Source of the DNA: Fluviirhizobium alvei
Lineage (GTDB): Bacteria; Pseudomonadota; Alphaproteobacteria; Rhizobiales; Rhizobiaceae
Assembly (NCBI RefSeq): GCF_030551875.1
Contig: NZ_JAUOZU010000019.1
Coordinates: 1-64,000, forward strand
Direction: 5' to 3'
Length of the DNA stretch: 64,000 nucleotides
Shown one piece after another: positions 1 through 8,115 of the stretch (position 1 is the stretch's first letter; every line of letters starts with the position of its first letter). Made by a program: the position numbers and the translations under genes. The notes under the pieces were generated by a model. That model had not been told where the DNA came from. It saw only the letters and a list, made by a program, of their open reading frames with translations, and did not search any database.

Positions 1-85
1 AACCCTTGTCCGCCAGAAAACCCGATATCGCAGCGACAATGCCGCGGGTGGACACGCAGGTGACAGTCAGAACATAGGTCAGCAT
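1..85 (-). CDS. purU: Formyltetrahydrofolate deformylase, N-terminal part (runs off the window)
   Basis: Only the first 28 codons are present. They read MLTYVLTVTCVSTRGIVAAI, followed by SGFLADKG, which matches the conserved N-terminal ACT domain of PurU (the family pattern is YVLTVxCxSTRGIVAAISGxL). PurU hydrolyses 10-formyl-THF to formate and THF. The ATG at 85 is preceded by a purine-rich AAGAGATG stretch. An ATG three bases further upstream reaches a stop after three codons, which excludes it. The gene follows the PanB-like gene by about 80 bases on the same strand and is probably the distal part of the same operon, placing a folate C1 enzyme next to an oxygenase system. The rest of the gene, including the catalytic domain, lies outside the window. 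Confidence 0.85.
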   Translation of the reverse strand, partial: MLTYVLTVTCVSTRGIVAAISGFLADKG

Positions 86-167
86 TTCATCTCTTTCGCA
101 TAGAAAACCGCCGTCCGGCCCGTTGCGCCAGGCCAGACGCGCATCCTCGATGGGGCCTTGGAACCGC

Positions 168-965
168 TCAGGAATCGAGCGCCTTCAGGAAGTTTTCGAG
201 CTCCGTCGGGTCCATATGGACGACATGGCGGTCCTCGGGATAGGCGAGGCTTTCGACATCCTGACGATATTCCGTAAAGGCGGCAATCCGCTCCTGCTGC
301 AGCCGGTCATATTCGGCAGCGAAATTGCGATAGACTTTGGAATGGCGGGGCATATGGCCACGGTTCTGGCCGAGAATATCCTCGGCGAACAGATATTGCG
401 CATCGCAACCGGTGCCGGCGCCCATCGAGAGCATGAAGAGCGAGGTCCGCTCGGAGATCGCCTTGGCCACCTCGACGGGAACAACCTCGATTTCGGCACC
501 GAAGGCGCCCGCCGCTTCATATTTGCGCACAGCATCCATGATATCGAGCGCCGATTGCGCGGTCTTGCCGACCGCCTTGAAGCCACCCGTCCAGGTCGCC
601 CGCGACGGGATCAGCCCGACATGGCCGATCACCGGGATCGCCTCATCCGCCATCGCCTTCACCGTCGCATAGCTTGCCGAGCAATAGACGGCATCGGCGC
701 CGGCCTTGTAGAGCCGGAAGGCCCAGCGCACGAAATCGTCTGCGGTGCCGATCTCGAAGAAATTGTCGCCGGGCATTGAAAAGAGCGTCGGCGCCGCATC
801 GCGATATTCAGGATTGAGCATCAGATCCGGCGGGATCGAGACGATATCGATGCCGGCGCGTTCGGCCGCCTCGGCCTCTTCGAGTGTCATGACGCGCAGC
901 ATGGTCAGCTGGCGTTTGCCCTTCATCGCGCGGAGGTCGGCAATGGTCGGTCTCTTTCTGGACAT
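168..965 (-). CDS. PanB-like (ketopantoate hydroxymethyltransferase family) protein, divergent active site
   Basis: 265 residues, the usual PanB length (about 264-275), with the TIM-barrel pattern of the family. It has a GHVGLIPSR segment near residue 112 (family GHxGLTPQ), EIEVVPVEVA near 158 (family ECVPxELA), a GAGTGCDAQ segment and a C-terminal GHMPRHSKVY. The canonical metal-binding VGDSL and ADLPF motifs and the VKIEGG motif are absent: the matching places read SIPPDLM, FSMPGD and VYCSAS. It is therefore a family member whose substrate or reaction probably differs from ketopantoate synthesis. A GGAAGGGG ribosome site precedes the ATG. It lies 18 bases after the ferredoxin reductase gene and upstream of purU. 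Since PanB uses methylene-THF, handling of C1 units released by the neighbouring oxygenase is possible, but this is inference. Confidence 0.8.
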   Translation of the reverse strand: MSRKRPTIADLRAMKGKRQLTMLRVMTLEEAEAAERAGIDIVSIPPDLMLNPEYRDAAPTLFSMPGDNFFEIGTADDFVRWAFRLYKAGADAVYCSASYATVKAMADEAIPVIGHVGLIPSRATWTGGFKAVGKTAQSALDIMDAVRKYEAAGAFGAEIEVVPVEVAKAISERTSLFMLSMGAGTGCDAQYLFAEDILGQNRGHMPRHSKVYRNFAAEYDRLQQERIAAFTEYRQDVESLAYPEDRHVVHMDPTELENFLKALDS

Positions 966-983
966 GCGTTTCCCCTTCCAGGA

Positions 984-2213
984 TCAGAGTAGCGATTTGA
1001 GTTTGTTGGACGGATCGGCAAGGAATGCCGGGTCCGGTCGGGCACCGCGGCCAATCAGCATCTCGGCGAGCCTTATATCTCTGGCCACCGCCTGGCCCGG
1101 CCCGAAACCTTGCGCTGCCACCAGCCGTCCGTCGGCGGCGAGATGAAAGCTCATCAGCACATCCTCGCCGGGCCGGCGTGAGATTTCGGTTACCCCTTCA
1201 TCGATGAGCCCCGCCACCTGCAGCCCATGGTCATACTGGTCCGACCAGAACCAGGGCACCGGCATTTCGCTGATCGCTTCGCCGGAGATGAGGGCCGCAG
1301 CCATGGCCGCCTGGTCGCGCGCACTACGCCAGGATTCGAGCCGGACCCGCCGGCCGCCATAGATCGAAAGCGGAAAGGAAGAGCAATCGCCGATCGCCAG
1401 GATGGCCGGATCGGAAGTTTCAAGCCGCGCATCGACGATGATGCCATTGTCGACCATCAGACCGGCCTCGCGCGCCAGCGCCACCTCAGGCACGGCACCA
1501 ATGCCGATCACCACCGTGGCAGCCGTAATCGTTCCGCCATCCGAAAAGATGAGCGCAATCGCATCGCCACTGCGGTCGATGGCGCTGACGCCCGTCCCGA
1601 GGCGAAAGACGACGCCGTTCCGCTCATGCAGTTGCTGGACTTGGTCCGCAATCGATGCCGAGACGCCGCGGGCGAGAATTCGCGCCTGCGGCTCGATGAC
1701 AGTTACATCTGCCCCATGCTTGCGCGCGGCTGCCGCCACTTCGAGCCCGATGAAGCCGGCCCCGAGAATGGCGATCGGGCCACCGGCCACCAGAAGCGGC
1801 CGCAAGGCCTGCGCCTCGCGAAGCGTTCTGAGATAGCGAATGCCGGCAATCCCCTCGGCGATCGGCAGGCGTCGCGACGCGGCGCCGGTGGCCAGCACCA
1901 GCCTTCCATAGTCCAGCCGCTGCCCGTCGGACAGTTCGACCCTCCGCGCCGCCCGGTCGATCCTGAGCGCCTGGACGCCGCGATGATGAATGATCGTGTC
2001 CGGCATCTCTCCACCGGCAAAGAGCGGAACCGCTCGGGCTGCTTCGCCCGGCTCGAGATGGGCCTTCGACAGTGGCGGCCGCTCATAGGGCGCGCAATCC
2101 TCCGCCCCGACGAGATGGATCGGCGCGGAATGGCCGCGCCGCGCAAGCTCTGCCGCGAGGGTGGCACCCGCCTCGCCGGCGCCGATGATGACGATGGGTC
2201 CGTCGCTTTTCAT
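984..2213 (-). CDS. mocF: FAD-dependent ferredoxin reductase (MocF-like)
   Basis: About 409 residues. The N-terminus has the FAD-binding GxGxxG (IVIIGAGEAGATLAAEL). A second Rossmann motif for NAD(P)H follows (IAILGAGFIGLEVAAA, near residue 145), then the late FAD motif ILAIGDCSSF. This is the architecture of the putidaredoxin/rubredoxin reductase class, which passes electrons from NAD(P)H to a small ferredoxin. A longer ORF starts at 2252, but those extra codons only read through the end of the Rieske gene, so the ATG at 2213, 10 bases after the Rieske stop, is preferred. Its ribosome site is weak, and translational coupling is likely. With the upstream Rieske protein and desaturase-like oxygenase it forms a set in the same order as mocDEF of rhizopine catabolism. 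The substrate here is not proven. Confidence 0.85.
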   Translation of the reverse strand: MKSDGPIVIIGAGEAGATLAAELARRGHSAPIHLVGAEDCAPYERPPLSKAHLEPGEAARAVPLFAGGEMPDTIIHHRGVQALRIDRAARRVELSDGQRLDYGRLVLATGAASRRLPIAEGIAGIRYLRTLREAQALRPLLVAGGPIAILGAGFIGLEVAAAARKHGADVTVIEPQARILARGVSASIADQVQQLHERNGVVFRLGTGVSAIDRSGDAIALIFSDGGTITAATVVIGIGAVPEVALAREAGLMVDNGIIVDARLETSDPAILAIGDCSSFPLSIYGGRRVRLESWRSARDQAAMAAALISGEAISEMPVPWFWSDQYDHGLQVAGLIDEGVTEISRRPGEDVLMSFHLAADGRLVAAQGFGPGQAVARDIRLAEMLIGRGARPDPAFLADPSNKLKSLL

Positions 2214-2223
2214 GACCGGACCG

Positions 2224-2538
2224 TCAGCCGAGCCGGAAGAGGATGTCGCCATCCTCGACCTTGGCCTCGTAGGTCTTGAGATCGACGCAGATCGGCGCCT
2301 TCAGCCCCTTGCCGTTGCGATAGTCGAAGCGGCCATTGTGCTTCGGGCATTCGATGACATGGCCCATCACCAGCCCATCGGCGAGATGGACCCTCTCATG
2401 GGTGCAGAGCCCGTCCGTCACATAGACCGTGTCGTCGGGGGCGCGGATGATCGCAAATGTCTGGCCATCATGGTCAAACCGCATCACATCCTCGGCGTCG
2501 ATATCGTCCAGCGCGCAGGCCCTGATCCAGTCGCTCAT
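2224..2538 (-). CDS. mocE: Rieske [2Fe-2S] ferredoxin (MocE-like)
   Basis: 104 residues when started at the ATG at 2538, where a GGAG site lies seven bases upstream. An ATG at 2544 is too close to that site, and the longer ORF to 2604 has no support. The cluster-binding residues are visible as CTHERVHL and CPKHNGRFD, that is C-x-H and C-x2-H, the full Rieske ligand set. The size and simple fold match the stand-alone ferredoxins that feed Rieske or di-iron oxygenases. It is placed between the desaturase-like oxygenase and the reductase and should shuttle electrons between them in the cytoplasm. MocE of the rhizopine pathway is the closest named relative I recognise; MocE-like ferredoxins also serve other oxygenases. 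Confidence 0.88.
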   Translation of the reverse strand: MSDWIRACALDDIDAEDVMRFDHDGQTFAIIRAPDDTVYVTDGLCTHERVHLADGLVMGHVIECPKHNGRFDYRNGKGLKAPICVDLKTYEAKVEDGDILFRLG

Positions 2539-2617
2539 AGTCATTCTCCGGTTTTTGGACATGGGTTGGCTTTCGCCCGTGCGGGCGGTCATGCCTTCCC
2601 TCACTTTCAGTGTCGGT

Positions 2618-3697
2618 TCAGTGCACGAGGTTCGGCTGCAGATCCTCGCGATAGGGCCGTGCCGTCGGCGGCAGCTCCCGTTTCACGAAATAGTCCTCGT
2701 AGCGCAATTGGCGCAGCCAGGCCGGGATCACCTCGCGATAGGCATGGATGATCGACGGGTTCGGCACCGGCAGGTCATGCTTGATCAGGCGATGCAGCTC
2801 AGGCAGCGCGTGGTAGGGCACCATCGGGAACATATGATGTTCGACATGGTAGTTCATGTTCCAGTAGATGAAGCGGCTGATCGGATTCATATAGACGGTA
2901 CGGCTATTGAGCCGATGATCGAGCACGTTCTCGGCCAGGCCGCCATGCTGCAGAAGCCCGGTCATGATCATGTGCCAGCAGCCATACATGCGCGGCAGGC
3001 CGATCAGCATCAGCGGCAGCCAGGATTGCAGATAAAGGGCGGCGGCAATGGTGGCGATATAGATCAGCACATGCACGCGCGCTGCCCGGACACCCTTCTG
3101 AATCTCGCTTTCCGGAATATAGTCACGTTCGTCGGCGGAGTAGCGGCCGAGCGCATTGCGAACGAGCCCGATCAGCGAATGATAGACGTCGAGAATGCCG
3201 AACACATTCAGCACCACCTTCAAAAGATCCGGCGGACGCATGACGGCGATTTCCGCGTCACGGCCGACGATGATCGTATCGGTATGGTGCCGCGCATGGC
3301 TCCAGCGCCAGTTCACCGGGTTGCGCATCAGCATGAAGGAGGCGATCTGGTAGACGACGTCGTTCATCCAGCTGGTGCGGAAGGCGGTGCCATGGCCGCA
3401 TTCATGCCAGCGCGCATCGCTCGCCGACCCGTAAAGCACGCCATAGACGAAGAAGAACGGAATGCACCACCAGCTGCCCCAGAAATAGACGCCGCCGGCG
3501 CCGGCCACAACCAGAAGCCCGAGCCAGATCACCGTGTCCCGGATCGCTGCGGCATCGGAGCGCTGCATCAGCGCCTTCATCGTCTTGCGGTCGACATCCG
3601 AATGATACCATTCCGCCGAGGCCAGGCCGAGCGCGACGGCGCGCGCAGCACCTTCGCCGGTCAGCGAATAATCCCGCTTGTCTACCCTGTCCAACAT
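2618..3697 (-). CDS. mocD: Membrane fatty-acid-desaturase-type oxygenase (MocD-like)
   Basis: 359 residues from the ATG at 3697, which has a GGGAGGT ribosome site. The longer reading frame to 4006 overlaps the upstream gene and is rejected. Three histidine clusters typical of membrane di-iron desaturases and hydroxylases are present: WHECGH, SHARHH and YHVEHH. Hydrophobic segments lie around VIWLGLLVVAGAGG and VLIYIATIAAALYL. Such enzymes use O2 and electrons from ferredoxin to hydroxylate or desaturate. The MocD relative acts with MocE and MocF in the removal of the methyl group from 3-O-methyl-scyllo-inosamine. The gene order D-E-F is the same here. The substrate may be another methoxy- or N-methyl compound. 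Confidence 0.82.
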   Translation of the reverse strand: MLDRVDKRDYSLTGEGAARAVALGLASAEWYHSDVDRKTMKALMQRSDAAAIRDTVIWLGLLVVAGAGGVYFWGSWWCIPFFFVYGVLYGSASDARWHECGHGTAFRTSWMNDVVYQIASFMLMRNPVNWRWSHARHHTDTIIVGRDAEIAVMRPPDLLKVVLNVFGILDVYHSLIGLVRNALGRYSADERDYIPESEIQKGVRAARVHVLIYIATIAAALYLQSWLPLMLIGLPRMYGCWHMIMTGLLQHGGLAENVLDHRLNSRTVYMNPISRFIYWNMNYHVEHHMFPMVPYHALPELHRLIKHDLPVPNPSIIHAYREVIPAWLRQLRYEDYFVKRELPPTARPYREDLQPNLVH

Positions 3698-3723
3698 GTC
3701 GTTGACCTCCCTGCCCCTGCCGT

Positions 3724-4920
3724 TCAGCCGGCGGGTTCCTGCTTCTTTCTCGTGATGTTGGGAAACTGGCCGGATGGTTTCGGAAAACCGTCCGCCGGCT
3801 GTGTTGCGATCGCCGCAATCCGGTCGAGCGATGCGGCAATGGCGGACGCTCCAGCCAGCACCCGGAATGTGACGTCGTAGCGGCGCTCCTCGCCATGATG
3901 GAGCCAGATCAGTTCGCCCGTCTCGCGCGCCCGGCCCCGGCCCATCACATGGTCGGTCGAGGGTTCGATACCGAGCGCATAAAGTCCCGATTGCAGGGCC
4001 TGCCATTCGAAAAGGCAGGGAAACTGGTCCTTGCGGAAGCAGACTTCGAGGCCGAGGCCGGCGCGGTCGTTGACCAGCGCCACCGGCACCTGTCCGGCCG
4101 CATCAGCCACGACGTCATGTTCCCAGACCTGTTCGTGAAACCGCTCCTGCGGCGCCGGCATCCGGTCATAGCCGACATTCTGGGCACGATAGTTTTCGCC
4201 CTCATGGGCGGCCCACAGGACATCGCGGATCGGCGCGGCATAGCGCGATCCTTCCGCCAGCACCGGATGGCCAACATTGACGTGATACATGTACATGTGC
4301 GGTGTCGGGCTGAAGCCGCGATTGGCGACCCGGTCGGTGATGCGGATCTCGTCGGTCCCCACCTTCGCCTCGATGCGGCGGATGAGTTCGAGATGTTCGC
4401 CGAACACGGCAGCCTGCCGCACGATCCCTTCGCACCAGAGCCAGCAATCATCGCCGTCCCAGCGTTCGCCATAGCCGGACAGGCGGGCGGGAATGGTGCC
4501 GACGCGGCCATGGATCGAATGTTTGACCGTCTGGCGCGGCCGGTAATTATAGTGATCGGCCGGTTCCTCGGCCATGAAGAGCGTATGATCGAGGCCGCAG
4601 GTGACCAGCAGTCCGGAGAAGGACCGCATCCAGCCCAGGCCGCCCTCCCCTTCATAATCATGCAGGCCGGGATGGCGAAATCCGGTCGGGGAATGCCAGC
4701 CGATCGCCATGCCGTTATGTTCGCAATCGCCGATATCCATCGCGCGGTCTATGAGGACGGTGAAGCGGAGCCCGGTACCGGTGCGGAATTCGAGCATGCG
4801 CACGCCTCGCTCGACCCCGTCGCCCAGCGTCATCAGGCGCACACCGGCGAACTGCGACAGGCTGCCCGCATAGGCGGAAAGTTCCCGTCTGGTCCTGCGC
4901 TCGCCATAAAGTGTCACCAT
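3724..4920 (-). CDS. DUF4432 / aldose 1-epimerase-like protein
   Basis: 398 residues with the beta-rich fold pattern of galactose mutarotase relatives. Recognisable segments are the early LIDRAMDIGDCEHNG, SGLLVTCGLDH, and HMYMYHVNVGHPVL in the middle, followed by a late EWQALQSGLYALGIEPST. These are typical of the DUF4432 group found in sugar and cyclitol catabolic operons, whose exact reaction is mostly unknown but probably acts on the anomeric carbon or ring form of a sugar. A GGAG site precedes the ATG. It lies between the MocC-like isomerase and the MocD-like oxygenase in the same operon, which suggests that the substrate or an intermediate has a sugar ring. Confidence 0.75.
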   Translation of the reverse strand: MVTLYGERRTRRELSAYAGSLSQFAGVRLMTLGDGVERGVRMLEFRTGTGLRFTVLIDRAMDIGDCEHNGMAIGWHSPTGFRHPGLHDYEGEGGLGWMRSFSGLLVTCGLDHTLFMAEEPADHYNYRPRQTVKHSIHGRVGTIPARLSGYGERWDGDDCWLWCEGIVRQAAVFGEHLELIRRIEAKVGTDEIRITDRVANRGFSPTPHMYMYHVNVGHPVLAEGSRYAAPIRDVLWAAHEGENYRAQNVGYDRMPAPQERFHEQVWEHDVVADAAGQVPVALVNDRAGLGLEVCFRKDQFPCLFEWQALQSGLYALGIEPSTDHVMGRGRARETGELIWLHHGEERRYDVTFRVLAGASAIAASLDRIAAIATQPADGFPKPSGQFPNITRKKQEPAG

Positions 4921-5003
4921 CGCCGCTGCTCCGTTGCTGAAACGTCATCTGTCCGGCACCGGGCGGCTATCCCGCCCGATGCCATTTCCTTGAGAACCGA
5001 AGC

Positions 5004-5918
5004 TTAGAGACCCTGGGCCCGCAGCTTGCCGTCGAGGAAGGCCTTGGCGCGCGGCACGTCGGATTCTTCCAGATGCTCGATGATGATCGGAATGTTCGGA
5101 TGCTTCTGCGCCAGCCGCTTGAGGTAGAGATCGTAGTTGAGCGAACCGAGGCCCGGGGCCGGCAGCTCGATCTCGCCGACGCCGCGGAACGTATGGCTTT
5201 CCATCGCATCGGCATCGCCGATATCGGCATGCTTCTCGGACTTGTCATCGCCCGAGCGCTTGACGTCCTTGGCATGGGCGATCTTGATCTTGTCGGTCAG
5301 CGTGTCGAAGACCTGGTTGAGGATCTGATCCATCCTGTCGATATTGTGGGTCTCGAAATAGTTGGTCGGATCCATCAGCAGGCCAAGGCCCTGGTGATCG
5401 ACCTGGGCGAACATCTTCACCGTTTCCTCGACGGAACCGACGACATTGTTCACATAGGTTTCGAGCAGGAAGGTGGCACCATGGTCATAGGCATGCTGCG
5501 ACAGGTCGGCGATGACCTTGCGGCATTCCTCGAAGCCCTCCTCGGTCTTGTTCTTCGGATGGTGAACCCAGTCGGACTCGGTGTTGTAGGTGCCGGTTTC
5601 GGAAATCACATAGGGCGTGCCGAGATATTGCGCATGCCGGATGATTTCCTTGAGATAGCCGACGCGGCGGGCGCGTTCTGCCGGATCGGGATGGATGATG
5701 TTGGTATAGCCGGAGATACAGCAGATCGGCAGATTGTGATCGCGGAACGTCTCGCGGATGCGGATGCACTTCTCCTTGGTGATCTGGCCTGCGCTCAGAT
5801 CCATATCCTTGAAATGCAGGTCGAGCTGCACGGTGTTGAAGTTGAGCGCACGGATCTTCCTTGCGGTCTCTTCAAGGCTGTAGGGGAAATATCCGGTGAA
5901 AATGCCGGTCTGCATCAT
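5004..5918 (-). CDS. Sugar isomerase/epimerase, TIM barrel (MocC/IolE-like)
   Basis: 304 residues of the xylose-isomerase-like TIM-barrel family. The metal-binding acids and histidine expected in this family are visible in order: ISETGT (Glu), LLETYVNN (Glu), LLMDPTNYF (Asp), IAHAKDVK (His) and IIIEHLEE (Glu). This set binds a divalent cation and supports isomerisation or dehydration of keto-sugars and inososes. Two ATG codons stand together at the start, with a GGGAGGA ribosome site. It follows the Gfo/Idh/MocA dehydrogenase directly, so a natural order is oxidation of a hydroxyl group, then isomerisation or dehydration. MocC of rhizopine catabolism belongs to the same family, but orthology cannot be proved by eye. 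Confidence 0.82.
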   Translation of the reverse strand: MMQTGIFTGYFPYSLEETARKIRALNFNTVQLDLHFKDMDLSAGQITKEKCIRIRETFRDHNLPICCISGYTNIIHPDPAERARRVGYLKEIIRHAQYLGTPYVISETGTYNTESDWVHHPKNKTEEGFEECRKVIADLSQHAYDHGATFLLETYVNNVVGSVEETVKMFAQVDHQGLGLLMDPTNYFETHNIDRMDQILNQVFDTLTDKIKIAHAKDVKRSGDDKSEKHADIGDADAMESHTFRGVGEIELPAPGLGSLNYDLYLKRLAQKHPNIPIIIEHLEESDVPRAKAFLDGKLRAQGL

Positions 5919-5944
5919 GGTTGAGTCCTCCCTTTGGATCGAAA

Positions 5945-7033
5945 TCAGATAGCGATATCAGCGAGTTTCACGGCGCGCCCTTCGGCCATCGAACGATAGC
6001 CGGCCTCCACGAGCGCCATGGTCTTGACATTGTCGGCAACCGAAAGTGCCGGGGCCTCGCCGGAGCGAAGCGCATATTGCAGCTGTTCCATCACGCCGAT
6101 GAAGGCATGCGGGAACCACATCGTGTCCCATTTGGGCGAGACCCATTTGCCGCCGGTGGTCTTTTTCGACGCATAGCTGAGCGTCGAGGGCGACCCATCC
6201 GGCCAGCCGATCGTGCCCTGTGCGACGCCATCGGTGCCTTCGACGCGCCACTTGATGTAGATGTCGCTGTCGAACCCTTCCTCGCGCGGACCCGACCAGA
6301 CATCCTCGAGCGACACCGCAAGCACATTGTTGGGGAATTTCAGTGTCGAGACGGTCACGCCGTCGCTATGGTCGAACCGGGTGCGCGGATCGGTGCGGGC
6401 TGCGGTATAGATTTCGTCGGGATCGCCAAACAGGAAGCGCAGCACATCGAGATGATGCACACTCATATTGGCGAGCGTCAGCCGGTCGTAATCCTCGAGA
6501 AAACCCTGCCAGTGCGGAATTGCGCGCATCTCGATCGTGGCGATCACCACCGAGCCGAGTTCGCCCCGGTCGAGGATCTCCTTGAGAACCCGCATCGACT
6601 GGTCGTAGCGCATGTTCTGGTTGACCGAGATGATCTTGCCGGCGGCCTTTGCCTCGTCGCGCAGCTTCTTCGCTTCTTCGAGCGACAGTGCCAGCGGCTT
6701 CTGGGCGAGGATCGCCTTGATGTGCGGCGTGGCAAGCGCCTTGCGGATGAGGTCCGGCTGCTGGTCCGGCGGATAGGCAATGTCGATGATCTCGATCGAA
6801 GGATCGGCAATCAGCGCCTCCGGCGTCTCATGTACGGTCGGTATATCCCAGCGCTTGGCCACCTCGGCGGCCCGCGACTTCGTGCGCGAGGCGATCGCGC
6901 CAACGGTGAAACCGGCCATCTTGTAGGCGGCAAGATGGCATTCCGCCATGATCATGCCGGCGCCGATACAGCCGATGCGATAACCCTTTTCCCGAACATC
7001 GACATCCGGATGAAATGGCTCAGCCTTCGTCAT
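5945..7033 (-). CDS. Gfo/Idh/MocA family NAD(P)-dependent dehydrogenase
   Basis: 362 residues from the ATG at 7033, which has a GGGGAGGAG site; the longer frame to 7138 lies inside the preceding ATPase gene. The N-terminal Rossmann fold carries GCIGAGMIMAECHL, and the conserved AQKPLALS (family EKP) contains the active-site lysine. In the second domain the HHLDVLRFLFGDP segment carries the catalytic histidine. These enzymes oxidise secondary hydroxyls of sugars and inositols. The place in the operon, between the transporter genes and the MocC-like isomerase, fits the first oxidation after uptake. MocA of rhizopine catabolism gave this family part of its name, but many paralogues exist and the substrate is unknown. 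Confidence 0.88.
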   Translation of the reverse strand: MTKAEPFHPDVDVREKGYRIGCIGAGMIMAECHLAAYKMAGFTVGAIASRTKSRAAEVAKRWDIPTVHETPEALIADPSIEIIDIAYPPDQQPDLIRKALATPHIKAILAQKPLALSLEEAKKLRDEAKAAGKIISVNQNMRYDQSMRVLKEILDRGELGSVVIATIEMRAIPHWQGFLEDYDRLTLANMSVHHLDVLRFLFGDPDEIYTAARTDPRTRFDHSDGVTVSTLKFPNNVLAVSLEDVWSGPREEGFDSDIYIKWRVEGTDGVAQGTIGWPDGSPSTLSYASKKTTGGKWVSPKWDTMWFPHAFIGVMEQLQYALRSGEAPALSVADNVKTMALVEAGYRSMAEGRAVKLADIAI

Positions 7034-7046
7034 ATTCTCCTCCCCT

Positions 7047-8111
7047 TCACAGATTTTGCAGTTTCGGCAGGGCCCTCCCGGCCCTGTCGAAATAGAACAT
7101 GCGCGCCGGATCGCACGCGAGACCCACGAGACTGTCAAGCCGGATCTGCGGCTGGCCGCGCATCAGGGCCCGGAGCCGGATCGAACCGCTTTCGAGCGTG
7201 ATGACCGTATGGCCACCAAGCGGCTCGACCTCGAAGACGCGCGCCTGATTTGCCGCGCCGCTCTCGGCTCCGACCTTGAGGTCTTCCGGCCGGATGCCGA
7301 TGCCGACCGCACCGTCCGGAATCCGCGCCGGATCGAGCTGCAAGGCGCCGGCGGCAGCCGTTACTGTCGGTCCGGCCTCGATCGTCAGCATGTTGATCTG
7401 CGGTGAGCCGAGAAGCCCTGCGACATAGCGGTTGGCCGGATTGTCGTAGATTGCCTGCGGCGTATCGATCTGACGGATGGCGCCATGTTCGAGCATCGCC
7501 ATCCGGTCGGCGACCGACATCGCTTCTTCCTGGTCATGCGTCACATAGACCAGCGTATGGCCGAGCTCGCGCTGGATGCGCTTGAGTTCGACGCGGGTTT
7601 CCTCGCGGAGCCGCGCATCGAGCGCCGAGATCGGATCATCCATCAGATAAGCGACCGGATCGCGCACAAGAGCCCGCGCGATCGCCACACGCTGGCGCTC
7701 GCCGCCGGAGAGATGGGCCGGAAGCTTGTGCAACAGATGCGAGATATGCAGCTTTTCGGCGACGCTTGCGACGCGTCTGGCAATCGCATCGGGCGCCACC
7801 TTCCGCTCGACCAGCGGAAAGCGCACATTGTCGCCGGCCGTCATATGCGGAAACAGCGCCAGGTTCTGGAACACCATCGCGACATTGCGCGCCGGCGCCG
7901 GAACATGGGTCACGGGCCTGCCATCGATGAGGATTTCGCCCCTGTCCGGCGTTTCGAGCCCGAGGATCAGTTTCAGGATCGTCGATTTGCCAGAGAGCGG
8001 CGGCCCGAACAGACAGAAGAATTCATTGTCGCCGATCTCGAAGCTGACATCGTCGACGGCGATCTTGTCGCCATAGCGTTTGGTGACATTGTCGAAACGG
8101 ATGGTCGCCAT
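7047..8111 (-). CDS. ABC transporter ATP-binding subunit with altered catalytic site (first of a pair)
   Basis: 354 residues, MalK/UgpC type with a C-terminal regulatory (TOBE) region. The start at 8111 is preceded by GGAGG inside the four-base gap after the partner gene. The Walker A loop is GPPLSGKST, the Q loop is VFQNLALF and the signature is LSGGERQRVAIARAL, which is intact. In Walker B the usual DEP is DDP (YLMDDPISALD), so the catalytic glutamate is an aspartate. The next gene encodes a second ATPase with an intact Walker B and a degenerate signature, so the two should form a heterodimer with one good and one weak ATP site. The same arrangement of two ATPases, two permeases and a large Tat-type binding protein is known from the rhizobial glycerol transporter GlpSTPQV. 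The substrate here is unknown. Confidence 0.88.
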   Translation of the reverse strand: MATIRFDNVTKRYGDKIAVDDVSFEIGDNEFFCLFGPPLSGKSTILKLILGLETPDRGEILIDGRPVTHVPAPARNVAMVFQNLALFPHMTAGDNVRFPLVERKVAPDAIARRVASVAEKLHISHLLHKLPAHLSGGERQRVAIARALVRDPVAYLMDDPISALDARLREETRVELKRIQRELGHTLVYVTHDQEEAMSVADRMAMLEHGAIRQIDTPQAIYDNPANRYVAGLLGSPQINMLTIEAGPTVTAAAGALQLDPARIPDGAVGIGIRPEDLKVGAESGAANQARVFEVEPLGGHTVITLESGSIRLRALMRGQPQIRLDSLVGLACDPARMFYFDRAGRALPKLQNL

Positions 8112-8115
8112 GGTC

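Noticed and set aside
2429-3880. A plus-strand open frame of 483 codons over the MocD-like gene
   Set aside because: Antisense shadow; the minus strand has three conserved histidine clusters and a proper ribosome site.
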